A stretch of DNA of 36,476 nucleotides from an uncultured Opitutia bacterium. Lineage in GTDB: Bacteria; Verrucomicrobiota; Verrucomicrobiia; Opitutales; UBA953. Location of the stretch: positions 1 through 36,476 of the forward strand of contig CAISXT010000116.1 of assembly GCA_903889525.1 (NCBI GenBank). The letters run 5' to 3'. Each line of letters begins with the position of its first letter. The stretch's first letter is position 1. The notes beneath the pieces were generated by a model. The model did not search any database. It was not told the origin of the DNA and saw only the letters and a list, made by a program, of their open reading frames with translations. The translations under genes and the position numbers were made by a program. Shown piece after piece: positions 8,537-16,720 of the stretch.

Positions 8537-10198
8537 CTACTTCGCCCCGTCGAGCAGTTCGCGGGCGTGGGAGAGCGCGACCTTGCTGGCGCGGTCACCC
8601 AGCATGCGGGCTAACTCCGACTCGCGATCCTTACGCTTACCGTGGACCGGGGAGATCTCGACCATCGTCGACTTGTCGTCCTGCGTCTTCGTGACGACCA
8701 GGTGGGCATGACCGAGGGCAGCGACCTGAGGAAGATGCGTTACGCAAAAGACTTGGTGTCCCTTGCCGAGCGCGGCTAGTTCCCGGCCGACCTGGGCACC
8801 GATTTCTCCGCCAACATTGGCGTCGACCTCGTCGAAGACTAGGACCGGGGTACGGTCGACGGCGGCGAGCACGGTTTTCAAGGCGAGCATCACGCGGGCG
8901 GCTTCGCCACTGGACGCGATCTGGTCGAGAGGAAGGAGGTCCTGGCCGGCGTTCGGGCAGAAAAGGAAGCGGACTGCATCGGCGCCACGGGGTCCGAGTT
9001 CGGCGACCCCGACCTCGATACGCAGGTCAGCCTTCTTGAAGCCGAGCGAACCAAGCATCTTGCGGGCGTCAGCGGCGAGTTTCTCGGCGGCCTTCGTGCG
9101 GGCCACGCGGAGAGCCTCGGCCTGCTTGCGGAGTTCCTTCTCCACCTTGGCCGCCTCGGCCTTCAGCTTCGCGACCCGGGCTTCGACATCGCCCTGCGAG
9201 GCCAGCCGACGTCGGAGCGCCTCGCGCTTCTCGCGGACCGCTTCGGCACCTGGCCCGTACTTGCGACGGAACTCCAGCCAGAGGTTCATCTTCCCCTCTA
9301 GCTCGGCGGCGGATTCTTCGTCGGAAGAAAGCCCGCGGCCGAGGCGTGCGAAGTCGGCGCGAATGTCTTCCGCTTCGGCCGCGAGAGAATTCAAACGGTC
9401 GCGCAGCGTTTCGGCATCGGCGTCGATGCGGGCGATGTCATCGCCAGCCTTCAGTAACTTAGGCATCACCTCGCCGAGGCCATCGGAGCCGAGGCCGGAC
9501 TCCAGCTGGCCAAGTAAGGCCGCGAGCTCTTGGGCGCGGGAAGAGCGGGCGTGGTCACGTTCGAGCTTGGTGATGGCCTCTTCGGAGAGGTCGAGCGAAT
9601 CTAACTTCTCGAGTTGGGAGCGCAGGAAGGCCGCTTCGTCTTCGGAAAGACGTTCGGCCGTGGCGGCTTCGGCCGCCTCGCGGAGCAAATCATTGCGCAG
9701 GCGCCAGCCGGTACGGTAGGTCGCCAGCGCGGCGGCCAGGCCGGCATGCAAGTCGAGCATCTCCAGCTGAGTATCGGCGCGCATCAGCTTCTGCGGCTCG
9801 CCCGGCCCATGGAAGTCGATCCAGAGTTCGCCGAGCTGCTGGAGTTGCGTGAGCGTGGCCGAACCACCGTTGATCGAGATACGGCCCGCCTTGGTCGCAT
9901 GGACTGAGCGCTTCAGGATAAGCAGACCATCGTCGCAGGCCGGTAGATCGAGTGATTTCAGGACTTCGTCGAAACGCTTGTCGCCGTCGGTCTCGAGTTC
10001 GGCCTCGACCGAGCATTCTTCGGCGCCCTTGCGGACGATTGTCTTCGCGGCGCGATTACCCGCGAGAAGCGAAAGCGCGCCAAGCAGCACGGACTTACCC
10101 GCGCCGGTTTCGCCCGTGACAACCGTAAAGCCGGAGCCCAACTCGAGCTCGGTGCGATCCATCAAGGCGAGGTCACGGATGTTGAGGCGGCGAATCAT
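8537..10198 (-). CDS. recN: DNA repair protein RecN
   Basis: RecN is an SMC-like ATPase that tethers DNA during double-strand break repair. The start at ATG 10198 gives 553 residues. Walker A GETGAGKS is at 29-36. A long Ala/Glu/Arg-rich coiled-coil region occupies roughly residues 150-380. The C-terminal ATPase half contains SSGEAARVMLALK (signature) and VLVFDEVDANVGG (Walker B and D-loop), followed by HLPQVAALG. An upstream extension to 10243 adds 15 residues that overlap yggS and do not fit the family. The start overlaps the yggS stop by 4 bp, so yggS and recN form an operon. Confidence 0.95.
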   Translation of the reverse strand: MIRRLNIRDLALMDRTELELGSGFTVVTGETGAGKSVLLGALSLLAGNRAAKTIVRKGAEECSVEAELETDGDKRFDEVLKSLDLPACDDGLLILKRSVHATKAGRISINGGSATLTQLQQLGELWIDFHGPGEPQKLMRADTQLEMLDLHAGLAAALATYRTGWRLRNDLLREAAEAATAERLSEDEAAFLRSQLEKLDSLDLSEEAITKLERDHARSSRAQELAALLGQLESGLGSDGLGEVMPKLLKAGDDIARIDADAETLRDRLNSLAAEAEDIRADFARLGRGLSSDEESAAELEGKMNLWLEFRRKYGPGAEAVREKREALRRRLASQGDVEARVAKLKAEAAKVEKELRKQAEALRVARTKAAEKLAADARKMLGSLGFKKADLRIEVGVAELGPRGADAVRFLFCPNAGQDLLPLDQIASSGEAARVMLALKTVLAAVDRTPVLVFDEVDANVGGEIGAQVGRELAALGKGHQVFCVTHLPQVAALGHAHLVVTKTQDDKSTMVEISPVHGKRKDRESELARMLGDRASKVALSHARELLDGAK

Positions 10199-10893
10199 GC
10201 AGATGGGCGGCTTCCGAACAAAGCGGAGCCGACACGGACACAAGTAGAACCTGCGGCGACGGCGGATTCAAGGTCTCCGCTCATACCCATGGATAATTCC
10301 GGCAGGGCGACTCCGAAGCGGGCGGCCAAATCGTCCCGGCAAAGTCGTAACGCGGCAAAGGTGCGATCGGCCACGGCGGCGTCGTCCGAAAGCGGGGCGA
10401 TGGCCATCAGCCCCTTCACAGCCAAGGCCGGGTGAGCCAAGGCGGCCTCGAGCAGGCGGGGCGCGTCGGCCAGGTCGCAGCCGAACTTAGCAGGGTCGTT
10501 ACCCGAGTTCACCTGCAGCAGTACCTCGCGCTTCAGACCCAGCTCACCCGCAAGGCGTCCGAGGCGGGTGGCCAGTTCAGCGGAATCGACACTCTGGATG
10601 ACATCAAAGGCCTGCAGGGCATGCTTAGCCTTATTGGACTGCAGGTGGCCAATCAGTTCCCAGCGGAGGTCGGGCGGGGCCAGGGGACGTTTCTGAACGG
10701 CCTCTTGGACCCGATTCTCCCCCACCGACCTCAAGCCGTACCCATAAGCAAGGAGGGCGGCTTCTACGGGGTGCGTCTTGGTCACCGGCAACAGGCGAAC
10801 GGTGGCCGGGTCGCGCCCCAACTGGGCACAGACGGCCGTAATGCGGGCCTGCACCCCGTCACAATGGGCCTTAAACTGGTCGGCGGAGACCAT
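10195..10893 (-). CDS. PLP homeostasis protein, YggS/PLPBP family
   Basis: YggS/PROSC proteins bind pyridoxal phosphate and help maintain vitamin B6 and amino-acid balance; they have no established enzymatic activity. From ATG 10893 the protein is 232 residues, the normal length, with an alanine-racemase N-terminal barrel fold. The PLP lysine is K39 in LLPVTKTHP. Other hallmarks are SVGENRVQEA, WELIGHLQSNK, KFGCD and the C-terminal LSMGMSGDLESAVAAGST phosphate-binding block with RVGSALFG. A longer frame from 10977 adds 28 residues not found in the family. It is coupled to recN by an ATGA overlap and is divergent from the LysR regulator. Confidence 0.93.
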   Translation of the reverse strand: MVSADQFKAHCDGVQARITAVCAQLGRDPATVRLLPVTKTHPVEAALLAYGYGLRSVGENRVQEAVQKRPLAPPDLRWELIGHLQSNKAKHALQAFDVIQSVDSAELATRLGRLAGELGLKREVLLQVNSGNDPAKFGCDLADAPRLLEAALAHPALAVKGLMAIAPLSDDAAVADRTFAALRLCRDDLAARFGVALPELSMGMSGDLESAVAAGSTCVRVGSALFGSRPSA

Positions 10894-10968
10894 TTGAACC
10901 AGAGGGAGGGAGAACGGGCGGGGAGTCAATGCGAGGGGCGCATCTGCACGCCAAGGTGCCTCAAAATC

Positions 10969-11017
10969 GATAAGCAAATCTACACTTGAAGGCTTATCTC
11001 ATTAGATTTATTAATCT
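10969..11017 (+). promoter_or_regulatory. Possible LysR-type operator upstream of the regulator gene
   Basis: Two inverted repeats lie in the 141-bp divergent gap: GATAAGC (10969-10975) with GCTTATC (10992-10998), and AGATT (11004-11008) with AATCT (11013-11017). LysR regulators typically bind AT-rich dyads near their own promoters, so autoregulation or control of yggS-recN is plausible. No promoter hexamers were confidently assigned. Confidence 0.4.
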
Positions 11018-11034
11018 GTTCGACGCGCCCTGCC

Positions 11035-11934
11035 ATGCACATCGAGAACCTAAAAATCTTCCGTGACCTCGTGGACAATGAAAGTTTCTCCAAGGCCGCT
11101 AAGCTGAACGCCATCACCCAGTCCGCCGTGAGCCAGCAGCTCCGCTCAATGGAAAAGCATTTTAACGTCCTGATCGTCGACCGCAGCCAGAAGCAGTTCC
11201 GGCTCACGCGCGAAGGTCGCAGCCTCTATGAGGCCGCCAAGGACATCCTCAACCGCTACGAACAGGTCGGCAGCGAGATGCAGGAGATGCGTAAGGTCGT
11301 CAGCGGCACCGTCCATATCTCCACCATCGTCTCGATTGGCCTCCACGAACTACCACCTCACGTGAAGAGCTTCATGCAAGAGTTTCCCCACGTGAACGTG
11401 CGCGTCGAGTATCGTCGCTCGAACCTCGTGTACGAGGATGTCATCTCGAACGCCGTCGACTTCGGCCTCGTCGCCTTCCCGCAGAAAACCCGTCAGGTCG
11501 AAATCATCCCACTCATGGAAGACCAGCTAGTCGCCATCTGCTCGCCACGGCATAAGCTCGCTGCGAAGAAGGAAATCGACCTCGCCGACCTACAAGGCGG
11601 TAAGTTCATCGGCTTCGACCAAGACATTCCGACGCGCAAAGCCCTGGACCAGTTTTTCCGCGAACAACGCATCGAGCTCGAGCCATCCATGGAGTTCGAC
11701 AACATCGAGACACTTAAGCGAGCCGTCGAAGTTGATGCGGGCGTGGCGCTCGTCCCGGAGGGTACCATCCGCCAAGAAGTCGAGCAAGGCACGCTGGTCA
11801 TGCTACGCCTCCGCGACCGGCGCGTGGCCCGGCCGCTGGCGATTCTCCATCGCAAGGGGCGTGTCCTCACGCCAGCTATGAAGCGTTTCATGACGCACCT
11901 GCTCAACAGCACCAGCGTCAAAAGTAGCGCGTAA
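11035..11934 (+). CDS. LysR-family transcriptional regulator
   Basis: This 299-residue regulator has an N-terminal winged helix-turn-helix (about 3-60, MHIENLKIFRDLVDNESFSK through ITQSAVSQQLRSME). A linker helix follows, then a periplasmic-binding-like effector domain from about residue 88 to 290. The effector domain contains VRVEYRRSN, the FGLVAFPQ strand-turn, and VEVDAGVALVPEG, which is the typical hinge segment. It resembles CysL/CbbR-type regulators, but the effector cannot be assigned. It is divergent from yggS-recN, and the gap contains dyads suitable for LysR binding. Its stop codon abuts the stop of the convergent membrane-protein gene without any spacer. Confidence 0.93.
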   Translation: MHIENLKIFRDLVDNESFSKAAKLNAITQSAVSQQLRSMEKHFNVLIVDRSQKQFRLTREGRSLYEAAKDILNRYEQVGSEMQEMRKVVSGTVHISTIVSIGLHELPPHVKSFMQEFPHVNVRVEYRRSNLVYEDVISNAVDFGLVAFPQKTRQVEIIPLMEDQLVAICSPRHKLAAKKEIDLADLQGGKFIGFDQDIPTRKALDQFFREQRIELEPSMEFDNIETLKRAVEVDAGVALVPEGTIRQEVEQGTLVMLRLRDRRVARPLAILHRKGRVLTPAMKRFMTHLLNSTSVKSSA

Positions 11935-12537
11935 TCACACCCGCCGGGCGGCAGTCCGGGCGGCGACAAGAAATCCCGGTATCGCCAGCGCGCAAAGCAG
12001 GCCAATCCCCAACCACAGCATAGACTGAGCGGCGGGCGCCCGCAGCGCGGTGATAGCCAATCCCCACCAGATCAGGGCACCCAGTAGTGGCTCCCAGTAA
12101 CGCCGCAGGGCGGCATGCGCAAGCGACCATGAACCAAGCAACACGCAAGCCAGGGCGGCGGCCATGGGTGCGGCAAGTAAGCCGAGGGCGAAGTGCGCAT
12201 AACTAATAAAACACAGCGTTACGGCAAGCCCGACAAGTAAAGCGGTGTTTAACCGAAAGTGCGTGGGCAGTAAATAAAGCTTCACACGATGTGCGTGGAG
12301 ATAGTAAAGCGATGCCATGACAGCCATAATCAGCGTCAGGGTCCAGACGTAGAAAAGCCCGCGGATGGGAATCGCGTATTGGTCAATCGCCCATTGCGCC
12401 AGGAAACATTTGGCGGCGATCAGCGACCAAATGGCGCCGAGACGGTCGGTGACCAAGGCCTCGCGATAGGCCCGTTCGACAGAGAGCGAGAGCTCCGCAT
12501 CATGGGCGGGAGGCAAGGAAGTCACGGAGGGCGACAT
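11935..12537 (-). CDS. Hypothetical multi-pass membrane protein
   Basis: I do not recognise this 200-residue protein. A hydrophilic N-terminus (about 1-35, including ERAYREALVTDRLGAIW) precedes probable membrane helices at about 60-80, 97-115, 117-140, 150-167 and 171-192. The C-terminus is a short basic tail (RTAARRV). It starts 3 bp after the stop of the 480-residue gene at 12541-13983 and is almost certainly co-transcribed with it, so the two may act together at the inner membrane. No enzymatic motif was seen. The coding frame is unbroken over its length and has normal composition for this genome. Confidence 0.75.
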   Translation of the reverse strand: MSPSVTSLPPAHDAELSLSVERAYREALVTDRLGAIWSLIAAKCFLAQWAIDQYAIPIRGLFYVWTLTLIMAVMASLYYLHAHRVKLYLLPTHFRLNTALLVGLAVTLCFISYAHFALGLLAAPMAAALACVLLGSWSLAHAALRRYWEPLLGALIWWGLAITALRAPAAQSMLWLGIGLLCALAIPGFLVAARTAARRV

Positions 12538-12540
12538 ATC

Positions 12541-13983
12541 CTAACTAGCCCACAATTTAAGGCTCCGGATGGCCACGGCCACGGAAGGAGGCACTTCTTT
12601 TTCCCAGCCCGCGTCGCCCTTGCGGATGCGATCGGCGAGAGTGCGTGGCTGGCAGGCCATCGCCGAAGGATCCGCGCCCGTAATCGGAACCAAGAACCCG
12701 TTATTCAAAAGGTGCTGGAAAAGCCCGGAGACGGAAGGCCGCATCTGGATGTCGGAGGCCGTGATAACGGAATCCTCCGCGACGCTGTAGCTCTCTGGGA
12801 AGCAAACCTTGCAAGCGACCGGATCGAGAATGAGGCGGCGCAATTGATCGCCGCGCATCGGGTAAACCATGACACGGACCCCGTCCTTAAAGAGCCGGCC
12901 GCACGATTCGAGCACGCCACCCTCGAGGTGGGTGTAATGCTCAGGATTGAATAAATCCACGAGGTTATTCATCCCCGCCACGAGCGTGATGCTCCCCGTC
13001 GTATGCAGACGGAAGTAGGCCGGCAGGCGATACCAACCCCGATGCCGGGTAACTAACAGCGGGTGCTGCATAGCACCCACGAGCCGAATCCGGTCAATGA
13101 GTTCGGATTCAGGGTGCGGGTCGGCACCAATGCACATTTCGAAGAGCGGCAGGACATCCTTGCCACCATCCGGCAGGCTCCGCATCGCGCAGGCGAGCAT
13201 ATCTTCATTGACGATGGAAACCGGCCTGAAGGTGCCGCGGGCGACCAGGACGGACTTTTTGTAGAAATATTCGCTCGGCACCTGCGGGGAGCCCTCGGGA
13301 CCGAAGAGGACCGCATCCGTCAATCCTAGGCGCACGAGGCGTAAGGCCGCGGAACGATTATCGAAGGCACCAAACGCTGGGCCACTAAAATGGGCGAACT
13401 CGACCTCAACCCGGCCCGCTCCGACTTCCTCGACTAACGCATTGAGGAAATTGTCGACGCTGTCTCGGGAGTTGAGAGCGGCGTGAATGAGGTTAACTCC
13501 CACGGTACCGAGAGCGTCCTGCTGGCGTCCAGCATCCTTATCCCAGAGGCGCAGATGTAGAATGACTTCGCTAGGCTCAGCTTGAGGTGCGTCCTGGAAG
13601 CGGATCCCAATCCACGAGTGCCCCTGCCCCCGCCCATCATGCGGCGTCGTTGCGACGGTATCCGCAAAAGCGAAAAATCGGGTGACCGCTCCGCGCTCCA
13701 CTTTAAGCCGGTCAACGAGTAGCCCGTATTCATGATCGAGCATCTGCTCGAGACGCTCCCGGGAAACATAACGCTGAGGGTGGCCGTAAATCGCATCACT
13801 TACCCGCATGTCATAAGCGGAAATGCTCTTAGCTACCGTACCAGAGGCCCCGCCTGCTTTGAAGAAATGGCGGACAACTTCCTGCCCGGCACCGATTTCG
13901 GCAAAAGCGCCATAGGCCGACCGATCAAGATTGATGGCTAAAGCCTTGCGGGAAACAGCGGCACCGGGCGTGGACTCGAACAT
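12541..13983 (-). CDS. Conserved uncharacterised protein, 480 residues
   Basis: The N-terminus has a block I recognise from conserved uncharacterised bacterial proteins: RKALAINLD (12-20), YGAFAEIGAGQEVVRHFF (24-41) and GGASGTVAKSISAYDM (44-59). A second block, GHSWIGIRFQ (121-130) followed by LHLRLWDKD (142-150), is probably also family-wide. There is no signal peptide and no membrane helix, so it should be cytoplasmic. I know of no tested function; automated labels sometimes attached to this family, such as TonB-dependent receptor, do not fit a soluble protein without a beta-barrel. It is the first gene of a two-gene unit with a small membrane protein and is divergent from sppA. Confidence 0.8.
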   Translation of the reverse strand: MFESTPGAAVSRKALAINLDRSAYGAFAEIGAGQEVVRHFFKAGGASGTVAKSISAYDMRVSDAIYGHPQRYVSRERLEQMLDHEYGLLVDRLKVERGAVTRFFAFADTVATTPHDGRGQGHSWIGIRFQDAPQAEPSEVILHLRLWDKDAGRQQDALGTVGVNLIHAALNSRDSVDNFLNALVEEVGAGRVEVEFAHFSGPAFGAFDNRSAALRLVRLGLTDAVLFGPEGSPQVPSEYFYKKSVLVARGTFRPVSIVNEDMLACAMRSLPDGGKDVLPLFEMCIGADPHPESELIDRIRLVGAMQHPLLVTRHRGWYRLPAYFRLHTTGSITLVAGMNNLVDLFNPEHYTHLEGGVLESCGRLFKDGVRVMVYPMRGDQLRRLILDPVACKVCFPESYSVAEDSVITASDIQMRPSVSGLFQHLLNNGFLVPITGADPSAMACQPRTLADRIRKGDAGWEKEVPPSVAVAIRSLKLWAS

Positions 13984-14049
13984 AGGCCGAGATTAGCCAC
14001 CACCGCGGACGGCATCGAGAGGAAAGAGGCTGAAATCGTTTGCTTTAAG

Positions 14050-14078
14050 TTGGCGAAAAGAAGCCATGCGGACATAAA
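14050..14078 (+). promoter_or_regulatory. Candidate sigma-70 promoter for sppA
   Basis: TTGGCG at 14050-14055 and CATAAA at 14073-14078 are separated by exactly 17 bp, which predicts a transcript start near 14085 and a leader of about 35 nt before the sppA ATG. Each hexamer matches the consensus at four positions. It is the best candidate seen in the 136-bp divergent gap. Confidence 0.4.
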
Positions 14079-14119
14079 TAGGCACACCCAACGCCTCTCC
14101 GCGACCACCCCCAAATCCC

Positions 14120-15931
14120 ATGAAAGATTTCTTTAAGTCGGTACTCGCTTCCGCCGTCGGCACCTTTTTCGCCGGCATGCTGGTGTGCTTCCTGCTCGTC
14201 GTGCTGATCGTCGCCGGGATCAGCACCACTAACCATGCCCCAGATAGTAGCACGGTCGCCATCAAGCCCAAGACGATGCTCGTCATCGGCAATGACCTGA
14301 CGGTCAACGACACGCCGGCGAACGGCACCCCCGGACTCAGCGTCCTGCTCGGCAATTCTACTGGACCGGAAGTCGATCTCCTCCGGGCCTTGGAAGCCAT
14401 CGATTTGGCGGCAAAGGACCGGAACATCTCGGGCATCCTGCTCTCCGGCGAACTCATCGCCGGGGCGGTGCAAAAAGCCGAGCTGCGCAAGGCGATCGCT
14501 GGGTTTAAGACTTCTGGAAAGCCTGTCATCGCTTGGATCGAGAATAGCTCCCAGGGACAGTACTTCATGGCGACCGCCGCCGACAAAATTTACATGCATC
14601 CGGCCGGAGATTTGGAATTCAAAGGTCTGGCCTCCTACCACATGTACTACGGAGACACCCTCAAACTGGCAGGAGTCGGCGTGCAGGTCACCAAAGTCGG
14701 GAAATATAAGTCCGCGGTGGAACCCTACCTCGGAGCGACCATGAGCGAGCCCGCCCGCGAACAATCCGAACTCCTGATGTCGAGCATCTGGAGTCGCATC
14801 GTCAAAGACATCTCCGCCTCCCGTAAACTGAGCGAAGCCACCCTGCGGGCGGCGGCTAATTCTGCCGGCGAATTCAATGCCGCGACCGCGCTCAAACTCA
14901 AATTAGTCGACGGTATCCTGCAGCGAGATGAACTCGTCAAGGCAGTCCGCAAGGCCGGCGCCGCGGACGATGAATCGGGCACCTCTTTCCGCCAAGTCTC
15001 CCTGGGGCGCTACGCCGGGAAGGTAAACTTCCCAAAAGGTTCTGGGAAAATCGCGATTGTCTATGCCGAGGGCGAAATTGTGGACGGATGGGGCTCCCCG
15101 GAGGATATCGGCGGAGACCGCCTTGCCCGGGATCTGCGCATGGTGCGGGGAGATGAACGCTACAAGGCCGTCGTGCTGCGCGTGAATAGTCCTGGGGGCT
15201 CAGCCTTTGCCAGCGACGTGGTCGCCCGGGAAGTAAGCCTGCTGCGTGAAAAAGGCCTCCCTGTCGTTATCTCCATGGGCGACGTCGCCGCCAGTGGCGG
15301 CTACTATATCGCCGCAAAGGGCTCCTATATCATGGCTGACCCTTCGACGATCACCGGCTCAATCGGGGTCTTCGGATTACATTTCAACTATGAGGAGCTG
15401 GCCAAGAAAGTCAGCCTTGGGACCGATGGCGTCAAAACCGGCCGCTATGCCGACTTGCTCGCCAGCCACCGGGCGGCCACCCCAGAGGAACTCGCCATCG
15501 TCCAGAAGATGGTTGATGGCGTCTATGAGGACTTCCTGCAGGTCGTAGCCGAGGGGCGTAAATTAAAACGCGACGATGTCCATGAAATCGCCCAAGGAAG
15601 GGTTTGGAGCGGGCGCGACGCCCTGGGCATCAAGCTCGTCGATAAGTTTGGCGGCTTGCGGGATGCCATCAAGGAAGCCGCTACCCGCGCCACGCTCACC
15701 CAAGCGGAGTGGGTGCAAATTCCGGCACTTAATTCTGGTCGCGAATCCTTACTGCAAAAAATCCTTTCGGATGCCCACGACGAGAATCCGATGTTCGCCA
15801 AAGCCTCCGCGGACCGTGATCCGGTACTGCAATTCCTCAAGGCCCACGCGGATACCCTAAAGTCCATCCGCGCCCTCAACGACCCGAAGGGCGTCTATCT
15901 GACCTGCCCGCTCATCCTGCGTAAGCAGTAA
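14120..15931 (+). CDS. sppA: Signal peptide peptidase SppA, 67K type
   Basis: SppA is a membrane-anchored serine/lysine protease that degrades cleaved signal peptides. The 603-residue protein has an N-terminal signal anchor at about 8-33, followed by two tandem S49 domains typical of the long form. The general base is K197 in VGKYKSAVEPY within the N-terminal domain. The nucleophile is S392 in GDVAASGGYYI within the C-terminal domain, followed by ADPSTITGSIGVFG. The catalytic dyad is therefore split over the two domains, as in E. coli SppA. A promoter candidate lies directly upstream. The stop is 5 bp from the convergent M48 protease stop. Confidence 0.95.
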   Translation: MKDFFKSVLASAVGTFFAGMLVCFLLVVLIVAGISTTNHAPDSSTVAIKPKTMLVIGNDLTVNDTPANGTPGLSVLLGNSTGPEVDLLRALEAIDLAAKDRNISGILLSGELIAGAVQKAELRKAIAGFKTSGKPVIAWIENSSQGQYFMATAADKIYMHPAGDLEFKGLASYHMYYGDTLKLAGVGVQVTKVGKYKSAVEPYLGATMSEPAREQSELLMSSIWSRIVKDISASRKLSEATLRAAANSAGEFNAATALKLKLVDGILQRDELVKAVRKAGAADDESGTSFRQVSLGRYAGKVNFPKGSGKIAIVYAEGEIVDGWGSPEDIGGDRLARDLRMVRGDERYKAVVLRVNSPGGSAFASDVVAREVSLLREKGLPVVISMGDVAASGGYYIAAKGSYIMADPSTITGSIGVFGLHFNYEELAKKVSLGTDGVKTGRYADLLASHRAATPEELAIVQKMVDGVYEDFLQVVAEGRKLKRDDVHEIAQGRVWSGRDALGIKLVDKFGGLRDAIKEAATRATLTQAEWVQIPALNSGRESLLQKILSDAHDENPMFAKASADRDPVLQFLKAHADTLKSIRALNDPKGVYLTCPLILRKQ

Positions 15932-15936
15932 TCGAC

Positions 15937-16710
15937 TTAAGGCTGCTGCGGCATCTGGGCCCGCGCTTCGGGTAACCAGGATTGCAGCTGCTTCACCCGG
16001 GTGGCATCAGCCGGATGGGTCGAGAGGAACTCGGGCGGCTTAACGCCGCCAACCTTCGAGAAGCGGTCCCAGAAAGCCGGAGCGGCCTCCGGCTTATAGC
16101 CAGCCCGGGCCATGAAAAGTAGACCAAGATGATCGGCTTCCGATTCATGGCTGCGGCTGAAAGGAAGTAAGATGCCATACTGGGCACCGACGCCGACCGC
16201 AGCCATCCAACTGGAACGCGTCTTGGTGGAGGAGTTTTTCGTGGCCTCATCGGCGACCGCAGCGGCGATCGCTACGCTCATCGACTGAGAGACGCGCTCG
16301 GAGCCATGTCGGCAGATGACGTGGGCAACCTCATGCCCAAGGATCACCGCGATATCGTCATCCGTCGGGGCGTATTGAAACATTCCAGAATTAAAACCGA
16401 TCTTGCCGCCTGGCATCGCAAAGGCGTTTGGCGTCTTGTCATCAATGACGGCGAACTCCCACTTCGAACCGGGGGGCAGGACGCCGGCCCGATCATCCCG
16501 GCGGGCGGCGGCGACTATTTTAAGTCCGATTTCCTTGATTTTGGCGAGGCGCTTGTCGCTCGGCAATTTCTTCATCTTCGAGAACTCGGAGGCCGACATC
16601 GAAGCAACTTCGGATTCATCGACAAAGATGAGCTGCGAGCGTCCGGTAACCGGGGCGTGCTGACAACCGGCGAGGGCTAAGGCCAAGAGGAGGAAAGTGA
16701 GTGGGCGCAT
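15937..16710 (-). CDS. M48-family metalloprotease, predicted lipoprotein
   Basis: From ATG 16710 this is a 257-residue protein with a lipoprotein signal ending LALAGC, so C16 would be acylated. The zinc motif HEVAH is at 126-130, and the third ligand is probably E189 in HESEADHLG. These features match the periplasmic M48 family (LoiP/YcaL/BepA-like), which handles misfolded outer-membrane proteins. Tetratricopeptide repeats such as those in BepA are absent. The longer frame from 16851 adds 47 residues overlapping the kinase gene and hides the signal peptide. It starts 10 bp after the BY-kinase stop, so it is probably the last gene of the export cluster and may tend the export machinery. Confidence 0.9.
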   Translation of the reverse strand: MRPLTFLLLALALAGCQHAPVTGRSQLIFVDESEVASMSASEFSKMKKLPSDKRLAKIKEIGLKIVAAARRDDRAGVLPPGSKWEFAVIDDKTPNAFAMPGGKIGFNSGMFQYAPTDDDIAVILGHEVAHVICRHGSERVSQSMSVAIAAAVADEATKNSSTKTRSSWMAAVGVGAQYGILLPFSRSHESEADHLGLLFMARAGYKPEAAPAFWDRFSKVGGVKPPEFLSTHPADATRVKQLQSWLPEARAQMPQQP

Positions 16711-16720
16711 GATCAAAATA

